NCBI RefSeq assembly: GCF_001909055.1 | Contig: NZ_LVWI01000034.1 | Coordinates: 172,383 to 236,382, forward strand | DNA length: 64,000 nt | Direction: 5' to 3' | DNA from: Paenibacillus helianthi | GTDB lineage: Bacteria > Bacillota > Bacilli > Paenibacillales > Paenibacillaceae | Part shown: positions 36,690 to 45,374 of the stretch, piece by piece | How positions within the stretch are numbered: position 1 is the stretch's first letter | Layout: each line of letters opens with the position of its first letter | Position numbers and translations under genes: made by a program | Notes under the pieces: model-generated | What the model was told of the DNA's origin: nothing | What the model saw: only the letters and a program-made list of their open reading frames with translations | Database searches by the model: none

Positions 36690-37454
36690 ATGTTAGATCC
36701 ATTGGTGATTGGCGGCATTACGTTATCGAGCCGGCTGTTCATCGGTACCGGCAAATACAGCCGCAATACACTGATTCCCGAAGTGGTTTCAGCTTCAGGC
36801 TCACAGGTAATCACGGTAGCTCTGCGCCGTGTAGATCCGGAGAGCCAGGACAATATTATCAGCCATATTCCTTCCCATATGACTCTGCTTCCAAATACTT
36901 CGGGTGCGCGCACGGCTGAGGAGGCTGTGCGGATCGCCAGACTGGCCAGAGCCGCAGGCCTTGGCAATTGGGTCAAGATTGAGGTAATCAATGATCAGAA
37001 ATATCTGCTTCCAGACAACCTGGAGACTATCCGGGCCACAGAAATACTGGCCGCCGAAGGCTTCGTAGTGCTGCCCTATATGAGCCCGGACCTCTCAGCC
37101 GCGCTGCGGATGCAAGCAGCGGGGGCCGCCGCCATCATGCCGCTTGGCTCCCCCATCGGCTCGAACCGCGGCTTGCGTACCACAGAGCTGCTGCGCATTC
37201 TCATCTCTGAGGTGGATCTACCGGTGATCGTCGACGCCGGCATCGGCCGCCCGTCCGAAGCGGCAGAAGCGATGGAACTTGGCGCATCCGCTGTGCTGCT
37301 CAATACAGCAATCGCTACCGCCCGTGATCCGCTGCTGATGGCTGCGGCCTTCCGTGAGGCGGTAGCTGCAGGCCGCAAGGCCTATTTGGCAGGACTCGGT
37401 CCAGTGGAAGAGACGGCTGTTGCGTCTTCGCCATTGACCGGATTTCTGAAGTGA
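36690..37454 (+). CDS. thiG: Thiazole synthase ThiG
   Basis: About 254 residues. A TIM-barrel enzyme making the thiazole from DXP, dehydroglycine and ThiS thiocarboxylate. Marks: [28 protein letters not shown] with the Schiff-base Lys, [13 protein letters not shown] and [19 protein letters not shown]. The start is MLDPLVIGG at 36690, with AGGAGGCGAG upstream; the frame stays open to 36639. Confidence 0.94.
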   Translation: MLDPLVIGGITLSSRLFIGTGKYSRNTLIPEVVSASGSQVITVALRRVDPESQDNIISHIPSHMTLLPNTSGARTAEEAVRIARLARAAGLGNWVKIEVINDQKYLLPDNLETIRATEILAAEGFVVLPYMSPDLSAALRMQAAGAAAIMPLGSPIGSNRGLRTTELLRILISEVDLPVIVDAGIGRPSEAAEAMELGASAVLLNTAIATARDPLLMAAAFREAVAAGRKAYLAGLGPVEETAVASSPLTGFLK

Positions 37455-37484
37455 CTCACTGGCTAACGGAAATGGGGGAGTAAC

Positions 37485-38597
37485 ATGAGTTTTTTTGAAC
37501 CACTGACTCGTCTGGAGCAACTGCCTTACGGGAGCTTGTGGCAGGAGTACCGGGTGGAGGATGTGAAGCGGGCACTTCTCAAGGATCGTCCGGATGAAAA
37601 AGACCTGCAGGCCCTGCTGTCTCCGGCTGCGGAATCTTGTCTGGAGGAGATGGCTCAGCGTGCGCAACGGTTGACCCGTTCGCATTTTGGGCATGTGATG
37701 CAGCTGTTCACACCGATGTATCTGGCTGATTTCTGTGTGAATCACTGTACGTATTGCAGCTTCAGCTCGATTTATGATTTTCCTAGAAAAAGATTGACTC
37801 CGGAGGAGATCAGACAAGAGGCTATAGCGATCTCCTCCACGGGCCTGCGCCAACTTCTGATTCTGACCGGGGAATCGCGCAGGGATAGTCCGGCCGCTTA
37901 TGTGAAGGAATGCGTAGAAATTCTGCATGAATACTTCTCTTCTGTCAGTATAGAGGTGAACCCGCTGTCTACTGAGGAGTATCGGGCGCTTAGGGAAGCG
38001 GGAGTGGACGGGCTGACCCTGTATCAGGAGGTGTACCATCAGGAAACCTACCGCAAGCTGCATGTGAAAGGTCCCAAAAGAGTCTACCGGAACCGTCTGG
38101 ATGCCCCCGAACGAGGGTGTCAGGCCGGTTTCCGCTCGGTCAACATCGGTGCGCTTCTGGGCATGTATGATTGGCGCCAGGAAGCCTTCATGACCGCGAT
38201 GCATGCCCGCTATCTGCAGGACAAATATCCGGAATGTGAAATCGGCTTATCCGCCCCGCGTTTTCGTCCGTATCTGGGCGAGTTCAACCCGGAGAGCGAT
38301 GTTACCGACCGTGCGCTGGTGCAGATTATTTTGGCGTATCGCCTGTTTCTGCCACGCTCCGGCATTACCCTGTCCACCCGGGAGCCCGCCTCCCTGCGGG
38401 ATCACCTGATCCATCTTGGGATCACCAAAATGTCGGCAGGTGTCTCCACCGAAGTAGGGGGACACACCCAGGATGGCGGGACTCCGCAATTCGAAATCTC
38501 GGATGAACGGAATGTGCAGGAGATCACGGATATGCTTCAGGCAGCCGGCCTGCAGCCCGTCTTTAAGGATTGGGACCTGCTGAAGCTGCAGGCATGA
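37485..38597 (+). CDS. thiH: 2-iminoacetate synthase ThiH (radical SAM)
   Basis: A 370-residue radical SAM tyrosine lyase. The CxxxCxxC cluster motif reads CVNHCTYC, with the SAM-binding LILTGESRRDSP next. It cleaves tyrosine to dehydroglycine and p-cresol. B. subtilis uses the oxygen-dependent ThiO instead, so this operon has the anaerobic-type route. Starts 31 bases after thiG. Confidence 0.93.
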   Translation: MSFFEPLTRLEQLPYGSLWQEYRVEDVKRALLKDRPDEKDLQALLSPAAESCLEEMAQRAQRLTRSHFGHVMQLFTPMYLADFCVNHCTYCSFSSIYDFPRKRLTPEEIRQEAIAISSTGLRQLLILTGESRRDSPAAYVKECVEILHEYFSSVSIEVNPLSTEEYRALREAGVDGLTLYQEVYHQETYRKLHVKGPKRVYRNRLDAPERGCQAGFRSVNIGALLGMYDWRQEAFMTAMHARYLQDKYPECEIGLSAPRFRPYLGEFNPESDVTDRALVQIILAYRLFLPRSGITLSTREPASLRDHLIHLGITKMSAGVSTEVGGHTQDGGTPQFEISDERNVQEITDMLQAAGLQPVFKDWDLLKLQA

Positions 38598-38764
38598 TAA
38601 GGGTTGCCGTGGTAACCGTGCTAAGGTGCTGAGGAGCTAATTGTCAGAAAAATATGCAGAGAATCTGTGACTCTGGTGCTATTCCTGCTTGAAGCAGCCT
38701 GTTCTGTATCTACAGATTAGAATTTGATTGAGCTCCTACGGGTCCGATCATAGGAGTCCACTGT

Positions 38765-39424
38765 TTATAACATGTTGTCCGCGCCATCCACCGGTTGTCC
38801 GCAATCCACAGATCCTCCGTCCGAACCGGCGGACAGCTCATCCAGGGACATCTCGAAGCCGGGAGCCATATGAATCAGGAAGTATTCCATTTCCGGCATT
38901 TCAAGCCCGCGCAGTTTGGCTGCGGTTTGTACCCTGGCCGCTGCGAATTCACGGTTGCCTGCAGCAACCTCCCAGACGCATTTCAGGTAGGCGTCCAGAT
39001 GATCTGCCGCTTTGACATAACGCAGCAAAAGGGCATCTTCGGAGCCGGAAGGACTGTCCTGAGGCTGCAGAAGCGGCGCGTAAACAGATGTAAGCTCCGG
39101 CGGAATCATCCCCTTCAGCCGTTCGGCGGCGACCCGCTCCATGTCGCGGAAGCTGGACAGCAGACGCGGATTGTTGTGTTTGACCGGCGTAGCAATATCG
39201 CCGGTGAAGACCTCAGTGGCGTCGTGAAACAGCGCCATTGCGGCCGCACGGTCGGCATTCAGCGAGCGGGCGAAGTGGACGTTGCCGATGGAGCAGAGCA
39301 TATGCGACAGCAGGGCAACCTGGAACGAGTGCTGCGCGACGTTCTCCGGTGCTGTGCTTCGCATAAGGCTCCAGCGCTGGATATATTGAAGCCGGTACAA
39401 ATAGGCTGAAAAATGGTAATTCAA
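38765..39424 (-). CDS. HD-domain nucleotidase, YfbR-like
   Basis: A 219-residue HD phosphohydrolase. It starts YHFSAYLYRLQYIQRWSLM and has the metal ligands in VAQHSFQVALLSH, LFHDATEVFTGDI and the later KAADHLDAYLKC. It matches YfbR-type 5'-deoxynucleotidases, which dephosphorylate deoxyribonucleoside monophosphates. The C-terminal 20 residues are acidic and unstructured. Divergent from fumarase. Confidence 0.87.
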   Translation of the reverse strand: MNYHFSAYLYRLQYIQRWSLMRSTAPENVAQHSFQVALLSHMLCSIGNVHFARSLNADRAAAMALFHDATEVFTGDIATPVKHNNPRLLSSFRDMERVAAERLKGMIPPELTSVYAPLLQPQDSPSGSEDALLLRYVKAADHLDAYLKCVWEVAAGNREFAAARVQTAAKLRGLEMPEMEYFLIHMAPGFEMSLDELSAGSDGGSVDCGQPVDGADNML

Positions 39425-39527
39425 TTTTTACGTAACCCCTTTCATGCGTGGTTTAATATGTTATGATAAAACTAATTGTAACAGAGTTTGGACAACCGCG
39501 AACGCATGGAGAGGAGCTGGACTGAAG

Positions 39528-41201
39528 ATGCAGCATTTTGAAGACAGTGTGTATGATCTGATTGTGGAAACCTCAACAAATCTGCCGGGCGATGTGCGCC
39601 GGGCAGTAGCCAAGGGACGTGCTCTGGAGGACCGGGCTACCCGCTCCGGCCTCGCGCTCACTACCATTGCACAGAATATTGGCATGGCTGAGCTGCAGGT
39701 ATCTCCGATCTGTCAGGATACAGGGATGCCGACTTTTATCATTCATACACCTGTGGGTGTGAATCAGATCGAGATGAAGAAGGACATCCATAACGCCATT
39801 ATCCGTGCGACGAAGAATGGCAAGCTGCGCCCCAATTCTGTAGATTCGCTGACAGGGGAGAACAGCGGGGATAATCTGGGTGCAGGGACTCCGGTGATTC
39901 ACTTTGAGCAGTGGGAAGAAGCAGCAGTGGAGGTGCGGCTGATTCTGAAGGGCGGAGGCTGCGAGAACAAGAATATTCAATACAGCCTGCCTGCGGAACT
40001 GGAGGGCCTTGGCAAAGCGGGCCGCGATCTCGACGGCATCCGCAAATGCATCCTTCATTCGGTATTTCAGGCACAGGGCCAGGGCTGTAGTGCCGGTTTC
40101 ATCGGGGTCGGCATCGGCGGGGACCGTACCACCGGGTATGAGCTTGCCAAGAAACAGCTGTTCCGCAAGGTGGAGGATGTGAATCCCATACAGGATCTGG
40201 CCAAGCTTGAAGACTATATTATGGAGAATGCTAACAAACTGGGAATCGGTACGATGGGCTTTGGCGGTGAAGTCACACTGCTGGGCTGCAAGATTGGAGT
40301 AATGAACCGGCTGCCGGCCAGTTTTTTCGTCTCCGTGGCCTATAACTGCTGGGCGTTCCGCCGCCAGGGCATCCTGGTTGATCCGGCAGCTGGAACCATT
40401 CAGGAATGGCTGTATGAAAGTGGTACGGGAATCTCCGTAGAGACGGAAGATAGCTTCGTACCTGCTGCTGTGCTTGAGGCTGTTGGCTCTGCCGCAGACG
40501 TAGTAGCCTCAGGTGTTGTTCCAGAAGATGCGGCGATTCCTGCAGCACCTGCAGTACTCTCGGCTGCTGAAGCAGCAGCGAATCCGGCCGGGGAGCAAGC
40601 GGCAGCAGCTGCTGGAGAATCCCGCGAGATCCGGCTGACGACACCGATCAGTGAGGAAGATATCCGCAGTCTTCGGGTGGGGGATGTAGTCATTCTGTCG
40701 GGAGAGATGCACACCGGGCGCGATGCGCTCCACAAGTATCTGATGGATCATGATGCACCGGTGGATCTGAACGGGGCGGTGATCTATCACTGCGGCCCGG
40801 TCATGCTGAAGGACGATGAAGGCTGGCATGTAAAAGCGGCAGGCCCGACTACCAGCATCCGTGAAGAGCCGTATCAAGGTGATATTATGCGGAAATTCGG
40901 CATCCGTGCCGTAATCGGTAAAGGCGGAATGGGACCCAAGACACTACAGGCGCTGCAGGAGCTTGGCGGTGTCTATCTCAATGCCATCGGAGGCGCGGCG
41001 CAGTATTATGCAGAGTGCATTAAGAAGGTGAACAGCGTCGACTTCATGGAGTTCGGGATTCCGGAGGCCATGTGGCATTTACAAGTAGAAGGATTCGCGG
41101 CCATTGTAACCATGGACGCGCACGGCAACAGTCTGCATGCAGATGTGGAAAAGGATTCTGCAGCCAAGCTGGCGCAGTTCCGGGAACCGGTTTTTAAATA
41201 A
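39528..41201 (+). CDS. Fumarate hydratase class I (fused alpha and beta parts)
   Basis: About 558 residues of the iron-sulfur (class I) fumarase, interconverting fumarate and malate. The N-terminal alpha part has SPICQDTGMPTFIIH with a cluster cysteine, and GCENKNIQY; the C-terminal beta part has YHCGPVMLKDDEGWHV. An Ala/Glu/Pro-rich linker (residues 305-365) joins them. I take the ATG of MQHFEDSVYD at 39528; a longer frame goes back to 39444. It could also act on tartrate. Confidence 0.9.
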   Translation: MQHFEDSVYDLIVETSTNLPGDVRRAVAKGRALEDRATRSGLALTTIAQNIGMAELQVSPICQDTGMPTFIIHTPVGVNQIEMKKDIHNAIIRATKNGKLRPNSVDSLTGENSGDNLGAGTPVIHFEQWEEAAVEVRLILKGGGCENKNIQYSLPAELEGLGKAGRDLDGIRKCILHSVFQAQGQGCSAGFIGVGIGGDRTTGYELAKKQLFRKVEDVNPIQDLAKLEDYIMENANKLGIGTMGFGGEVTLLGCKIGVMNRLPASFFVSVAYNCWAFRRQGILVDPAAGTIQEWLYESGTGISVETEDSFVPAAVLEAVGSAADVVASGVVPEDAAIPAAPAVLSAAEAAANPAGEQAAAAAGESREIRLTTPISEEDIRSLRVGDVVILSGEMHTGRDALHKYLMDHDAPVDLNGAVIYHCGPVMLKDDEGWHVKAAGPTTSIREEPYQGDIMRKFGIRAVIGKGGMGPKTLQALQELGGVYLNAIGGAAQYYAECIKKVNSVDFMEFGIPEAMWHLQVEGFAAIVTMDAHGNSLHADVEKDSAAKLAQFREPVFK

Positions 41202-41232
41202 GCTGTGAAATAAAGCTAGCGTGTAAATATTC

Positions 41233-41272
41233 CGTAAGCCTTCTTCCATTGTTAATGGGGGAGGGCTTTTTG
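41233..41272 (+). terminator. Terminator after fumarase
   Basis: AAGCCTTCTTCCATT and AATGGGGGAGGGCTTTTT form an imperfect stem ending in T5. Confidence 0.65.
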
Positions 41273-41280
41273 CATTCGCC

Positions 41281-41391
41281 GGGAGCGGGCTGAATAGGGA
41301 GATGAAAAGTAGAAGTGCTTTTGATTTCCCCGGAGTGGGCTGATTGTGGAAATGAAAGGTAGAAGTACCTTTCATTTCACCCGCCGGGGTA
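41281..41391. repeat. Two tandem copies of a hairpin repeat (50-bp period)
   Basis: Each copy contains GGGCTGA, then about 15 bases later a palindrome: AAAAGTAGAAGTGCTTTT (41306-41323) and AAAGGTAGAAGTACCTTT (41355-41372). The centre-to-centre distance is 50 bases. The same family returns at 57211-57363. The stem is preserved by an A-T for G-C swap, so it is probably a dispersed structured repeat. Confidence 0.7.
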
Positions 41392-41479
41392 ATTTTGTTT
41401 TTGTTTTTTCGGGGGCAGGGGCGGGACACCTTTGTACAAAAGCCTGGGGATCACTGTCAGCGGACGCTAATTATTATAC

Positions 41480-41509
41480 TTGACAACGCATACATAGCCA
41501 TGGTAATTT
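41480..41509 (+). promoter_or_regulatory. SigA-type promoter of the amylase gene
   Basis: TTGACA at 41480-41485 and TAATTT at 41504-41509 with an 18-base spacer. It drives the amylase gene starting at 41618. Confidence 0.7.
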
Positions 41510-41516
41510 TTATGAG

Positions 41517-41530
41517 GGAAACCGGTTTCC
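41517..41530 (+). promoter_or_regulatory. LacI-family or cre-like operator
   Basis: GGAAACCGGTTTCC is a perfect 14-bp palindrome with a central CG, the hallmark of LacI-family operators and CcpA cre sites. It lies just downstream of the -10 box, where bound repressor would block transcription of the amylase gene. Confidence 0.75.
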
Positions 41531-41617
41531 TTGTCCGCAGCATCGTCTTGCAAGTGATGGAATGGTATTCACAGGCAGTATGGTTCGATATGCGCTCTTA
41601 TGAGAGGGAGATGAGGA

Positions 41618-44600
41618 ATGAAACGCAAGCTATGGCTTATTCCGGCATTAATCACGTCAATTGTTCTGTCCATTACGGCTAACTTGTTTGTGCTGCCAAC
41701 CGCACGGGTTGAAGCAGCGAGTATTGGTACTGTTACTGAGAATGATACAATCTACCAGATTATGGTTGACCGCTTCAATGACGGGGATACCTCCAATAAT
41801 GCCACCGGTGCCGCTATCCGTTACGGAGAAGCTTCCGATGAAGATTTTCGCTATATGAAAGGCGGAGACTGGCAGGGTATCATCAACAAACTGCCCTATA
41901 TTCATAACATGGGATATACCGCGATTTGGATTTCTCCGGTGGCAGAACCGCAGATGACTAACCGCGACAACAATGGTACAGGTAAAAACACAGCCTACCA
42001 TGGATACAACGTAAAGGATCCCAATAAGGCCAATCCTTACTTTGGAACCAAAGAGAAGCTTAAGGAACTGGTGGATTCCGCCCATGCGCTTGGGATTAAG
42101 GTGATTATCGACGTAGTGCCGAATCATATTGGGGACTATATGCTAGGCAGTCAGGCTTATTATGATATAGCGGGTCTGCAGCCTGCGGCTCCTTTTAATA
42201 ATCCGGCTTGGTATCACCATAATGGGGATATCAACTGGTCACTGGCAGACGGAAGATACGATCAATGGGCTCAGGATTATTTAGAGAATCACGATCTCGG
42301 CGGGCTGGATGATATCGACTTTGATGTTCCTGCCGCCAAACAGGCTGTATTCAATTCTATTAAAGGCTGGTTTGACTATACGGGTGCCGATGGTGCCCGC
42401 GTGGATGCTGCCAAGCTGGTCAAGCCGACAGACATCGGTGAACTGCAGAATCTTTTAGGCGTGAATACCTTTGGTGAGAACTTTGACGGCAACGCCGAAT
42501 TTGTCTCCCGCTGGGTAGGCAACAACAAGGAATGGGGCATGCTTGATTTCCCTATGTTCTTCTCGGTCCTGAACAGTTTTGCTTACGGGCAGTCCTTTGA
42601 TTCCAACATCAAAAGCACGCTTGCTCAGGATACTTATTACAACGGAAATGCGAACCATATGGTTACCTTTCTCGACAATCATGACCGCAACCGTTTTTTG
42701 ACGGAAGCTGGCGGCAACGTGGATAAACTGCAGAATGCTTTGTCCTTCATCTATACTGTCCGTGGAACACCCGTGGTCTTCCAGGGTACAGAGCAGAATA
42801 AAGGCAACGGCAACGGCCAGATTATGACAGGCGGGATCGCTGATACCTGGAACCGCTGGTCAATGGTGAAACGGGATGCGAGCGGCAATGTCCTCGAGAA
42901 CTATTTTAATGAGAATACCAGCACTTATAAGCATATTGCCAAACTGAATGAAATCCGCAAAAATAATCCTGCACTCCGCACAGGCACCCAGCGTGAAATG
43001 TGGTCCGCCCAGAACCTGTATGCCTTCTCTCGGCGTGTAGACAGCGGAACTAATGTGGGCCAGGAAGTCATCTCTGTATTCAGCAATGCTTCCAACGGTT
43101 CACAGACCGTTACCATCCCGCTGCGCGCAGAAAGCACACTAACTGCAGGTACAGTACTCATTAATCAACTGAATACTTCTGACACTGTAACCGTGCAATC
43201 GGGAGGCGCAACCGGCAAACAAATTACTGTAACTGTGGGAGCGAATTCGGCTAAGATCTATTCCAAAACCCAGCCGATAATCGATACCGTGGCTCCTTCT
43301 GTTCCAAGCAATGTAACAGCTACTGTGCAAAATGCATCCAATGTGCTCGTAAGCTGGACTGCCTCCACGGATAATGTCGGGGTAACCGGTTATGAAATTT
43401 ACCGCAATGGAGTCAAAGTTGGAACAACAGCAAACACTTCTTATACGGACAACGGACTGGCATCGCAGACTAACTATAGCTATACGGTAAAAGCTTTTGA
43501 TGCCGCAGGCAATCTGTCGGCACTTAGCGCAGCCGCTCTGGTCTTCACACCGCCCGGAAATAGTGTAACCATTTATTACAAGCAAGGCTACACGACGCCA
43601 TATATTCATTACCGTCCTGTAGGCGGAACCTGGACGACATCACCTGGCGTGGCTATGCCAGCAGCTGAAGTAACCGGCTATAATAAAATCACGATCAATA
43701 TCGGCTCTGCCACACAGCTGGAGGCAGCCTTTAATAACGGCAGCGGGACATGGGACAGTAACGGCGGCAGCAACTATTTATTTGGCACTGGCACCTGGAC
43801 CTACACGCCAACCGGAAACATCAAGGCAGGCGGCCCTGTGACGCCGACAGCGACCCCAACACCTACACCAACTGCAACGCCAACGCCAACAGCAACACCA
43901 ACAGCAACACCAACAGCAACACCAACAGCTACTCCAACGCCGACCCCGACGGCAACACCAACAGCGACCCCAACGCCAACAGCGACCCCAACGCCAACAG
44001 TTTCACCTACGGCAACCCCTGTTGGCAATTCAGTGACCATTTACTACAAGAATACCGCTTATACGAATTCTTATATTCATTATAGTCTGGATGGATCGGC
44101 AGTCTGGACCACATCTCCGGGAGTGCAGCTGCAGTCGTCATCCTACACGGGTTATAAAACGGCTACGATTCAGCTGGGAAGTGCTGCTGGCCTGACAGCA
44201 GCCTTTAATAACGGCAGCGGGACCTGGGACAACAACGGAGGCAGCAATTATCACTTCGGAGCAGGCACGTGGAGTGTAGTAAACGGCAGCATCGCAGCAG
44301 GTGTGCCGCAAGCGGACAGTGTGACCTTCAGGGTTACTGTTCCAAATACGACTCCAGCAAGCGGACCGGTATATTTAACTGGCAGCTTCAATAGCTGGAA
44401 TGCAGCGGACCCTGCGTACCAGCTGACCAAAGGTAGTGATGGCGTATATTCCATCACACTAAGCCTGCCGGCGGGAACGGCGGTACAATATAAGGTTACA
44501 CGCGGCAGCTGGGCGTCAGTAGAGACCAGCACAAGCGGGGCGGATATTGCAAACCGGTCACTTACACCTGCGGGTGGGGCGCAGACCGTCAGCCTTACCG

Positions 44601-44623
44601 TGCAGCGCTGGAAGGATCTATAG
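41618..44623 (+). CDS. Secreted multidomain alpha-amylase (GH13, FN3, CBM25 x2, CBM20)
   Basis: A 1001-residue starch hydrolase. Signal peptide (residues 1-33, cut after VEA). GH13 catalytic domain about 38-545 with the four conserved regions: [14 protein letters not shown] (nucleophile Asp, about 258), GENFDGN (acid/base Glu) and FLDNHD. Then a fibronectin type III domain (about 558-645), a CBM25 (647-735), a Thr-Pro linker of about 58 residues, a second CBM25 (803-891) and a CBM20 (900-1000). The domain relation to cyclodextrin glucanotransferases suggests CGTase or maltogenic activity as alternatives. Alone in its unit, with a strong terminator behind. Confidence 0.93.
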   Translation: MKRKLWLIPALITSIVLSITANLFVLPTARVEAASIGTVTENDTIYQIMVDRFNDGDTSNNATGAAIRYGEASDEDFRYMKGGDWQGIINKLPYIHNMGYTAIWISPVAEPQMTNRDNNGTGKNTAYHGYNVKDPNKANPYFGTKEKLKELVDSAHALGIKVIIDVVPNHIGDYMLGSQAYYDIAGLQPAAPFNNPAWYHHNGDINWSLADGRYDQWAQDYLENHDLGGLDDIDFDVPAAKQAVFNSIKGWFDYTGADGARVDAAKLVKPTDIGELQNLLGVNTFGENFDGNAEFVSRWVGNNKEWGMLDFPMFFSVLNSFAYGQSFDSNIKSTLAQDTYYNGNANHMVTFLDNHDRNRFLTEAGGNVDKLQNALSFIYTVRGTPVVFQGTEQNKGNGNGQIMTGGIADTWNRWSMVKRDASGNVLENYFNENTSTYKHIAKLNEIRKNNPALRTGTQREMWSAQNLYAFSRRVDSGTNVGQEVISVFSNASNGSQTVTIPLRAESTLTAGTVLINQLNTSDTVTVQSGGATGKQITVTVGANSAKIYSKTQPIIDTVAPSVPSNVTATVQNASNVLVSWTASTDNVGVTGYEIYRNGVKVGTTANTSYTDNGLASQTNYSYTVKAFDAAGNLSALSAAALVFTPPGNSVTIYYKQGYTTPYIHYRPVGGTWTTSPGVAMPAAEVTGYNKITINIGSATQLEAAFNNGSGTWDSNGGSNYLFGTGTWTYTPTGNIKAGGPVTPTATPTPTPTATPTPTATPTATPTATPTATPTPTPTATPTATPTPTATPTPTVSPTATPVGNSVTIYYKNTAYTNSYIHYSLDGSAVWTTSPGVQLQSSSYTGYKTATIQLGSAAGLTAAFNNGSGTWDNNGGSNYHFGAGTWSVVNGSIAAGVPQADSVTFRVTVPNTTPASGPVYLTGSFNSWNAADPAYQLTKGSDGVYSITLSLPAGTAVQYKVTRGSWASVETSTSGADIANRSLTPAGGAQTVSLTVQRWKDL
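43838..44012 (+). repeat. Thr-Pro codon repeat linker in the amylase gene
   Basis: Degenerate 6- and 12-base units (ACNCCNACNGCN) encode [16 protein letters not shown] runs. This is a flexible, probably O-glycosylatable linker between two CBM25 domains. It is prone to slippage. Confidence 0.85.
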
Positions 44624-44672
44624 CAGGATCAAAGCTGCTGACAACAGCACATTTAACCATGCAGGCATTCAG

Positions 44673-44709
44673 ACAAGGAGCGGCTCAGTCCAGAGCCGCT
44701 CCTTGTTAT
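44673..44709 (+). terminator. Strong terminator after the amylase gene
   Basis: ACAAGGAGCGGCTC and GAGCCGCTCCTTGT form a perfect 14-bp stem with a 6-base loop, followed by TATTGT. Confidence 0.85.
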
Positions 44710-44770
44710 TGTCCGACAGAAGGATTGTGAAAGCGATGAAGGGGCAATGCCTAAGCCTGAAGGTAGCCGC

Positions 44771-45311
44771 TTAGCCGGCGGCTGAAGATTCTCTCGTTCC
44801 TTTCACCGCCAATAAATGCCGGCTTGCAATAGCCTTGCCCGATTTCAAATGGATGGTCAGCATTCTGCCGCCTGCTTCGTTGTCATAATCCACCCAGCTT
44901 ACAGCAATATCTATTTCACCAATGGAGACGTAAGGAAAGGCCAGCCGGTCCAGCTCCCTGGACAGATCCTCTGATAACACCGAAATATTTGCTATAATGC
45001 CGTCCACACGCTGATTCAGCACAAGTCTGCTTAGAAAATGGCCTTTTGCATCTTGATGCTGAATATTGCAGAAGGTCAGTTCGTACCCCTGAGGCTCGAA
45101 TGCGCTTTCATACAGAAATTCACTTTTTTGGACATATCAAACAGGAGTCCGATCGTATGGTTGCTCTTTCTCGCAAGTCCTGTAGCCATACTCCTTGGAA
45201 TGTAGTTCATCTGTTTCATGATTTCACGCACTCTAAGCTTGTTTTCTGCAGTGCGGGGGCATTCCGCTACCCGATTTTACACGGCGTTGATAATCGGTGC
45301 GGGAACTGGTA
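44771..45311 (-). pseudogene. LacI-family transcriptional regulator, frameshifted and truncated
   Basis: Read with frame changes, the minus strand gives VAECPRTAENKLRVREIMKQ then MNYIPRSMATGLARKSNHTI (end of the DNA-binding domain and hinge), then GLLFDM. After a slip within an A6 run it continues SEFLYESAFEPQGYELTFCN and QRVDGIIANISVLSEDL ... SWVDYDNEAGGRM, which is the LacI ligand-binding domain. It then ends far too early. A stop interrupts the HTH. This may once have been the amylase repressor. Confidence 0.72.
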
Positions 45312-45374
45312 TTTTACTTAAAATGAAGGTAGGATGTTCTCAAGGACACAATCATAAGGATGAGGATACAATTC

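Noticed and set aside
43838..44012. CRISPR-like short repeats
   Set aside because: Units are 6-12 bases, in frame and encode Thr/Pro/Ala; there are no spacers.
43801..44040. Minus-strand open frame rich in Val-Gly-Ala dipeptides
   Set aside because: It is the complement of the Thr-Pro repeat coding for the amylase linker; no start signal.
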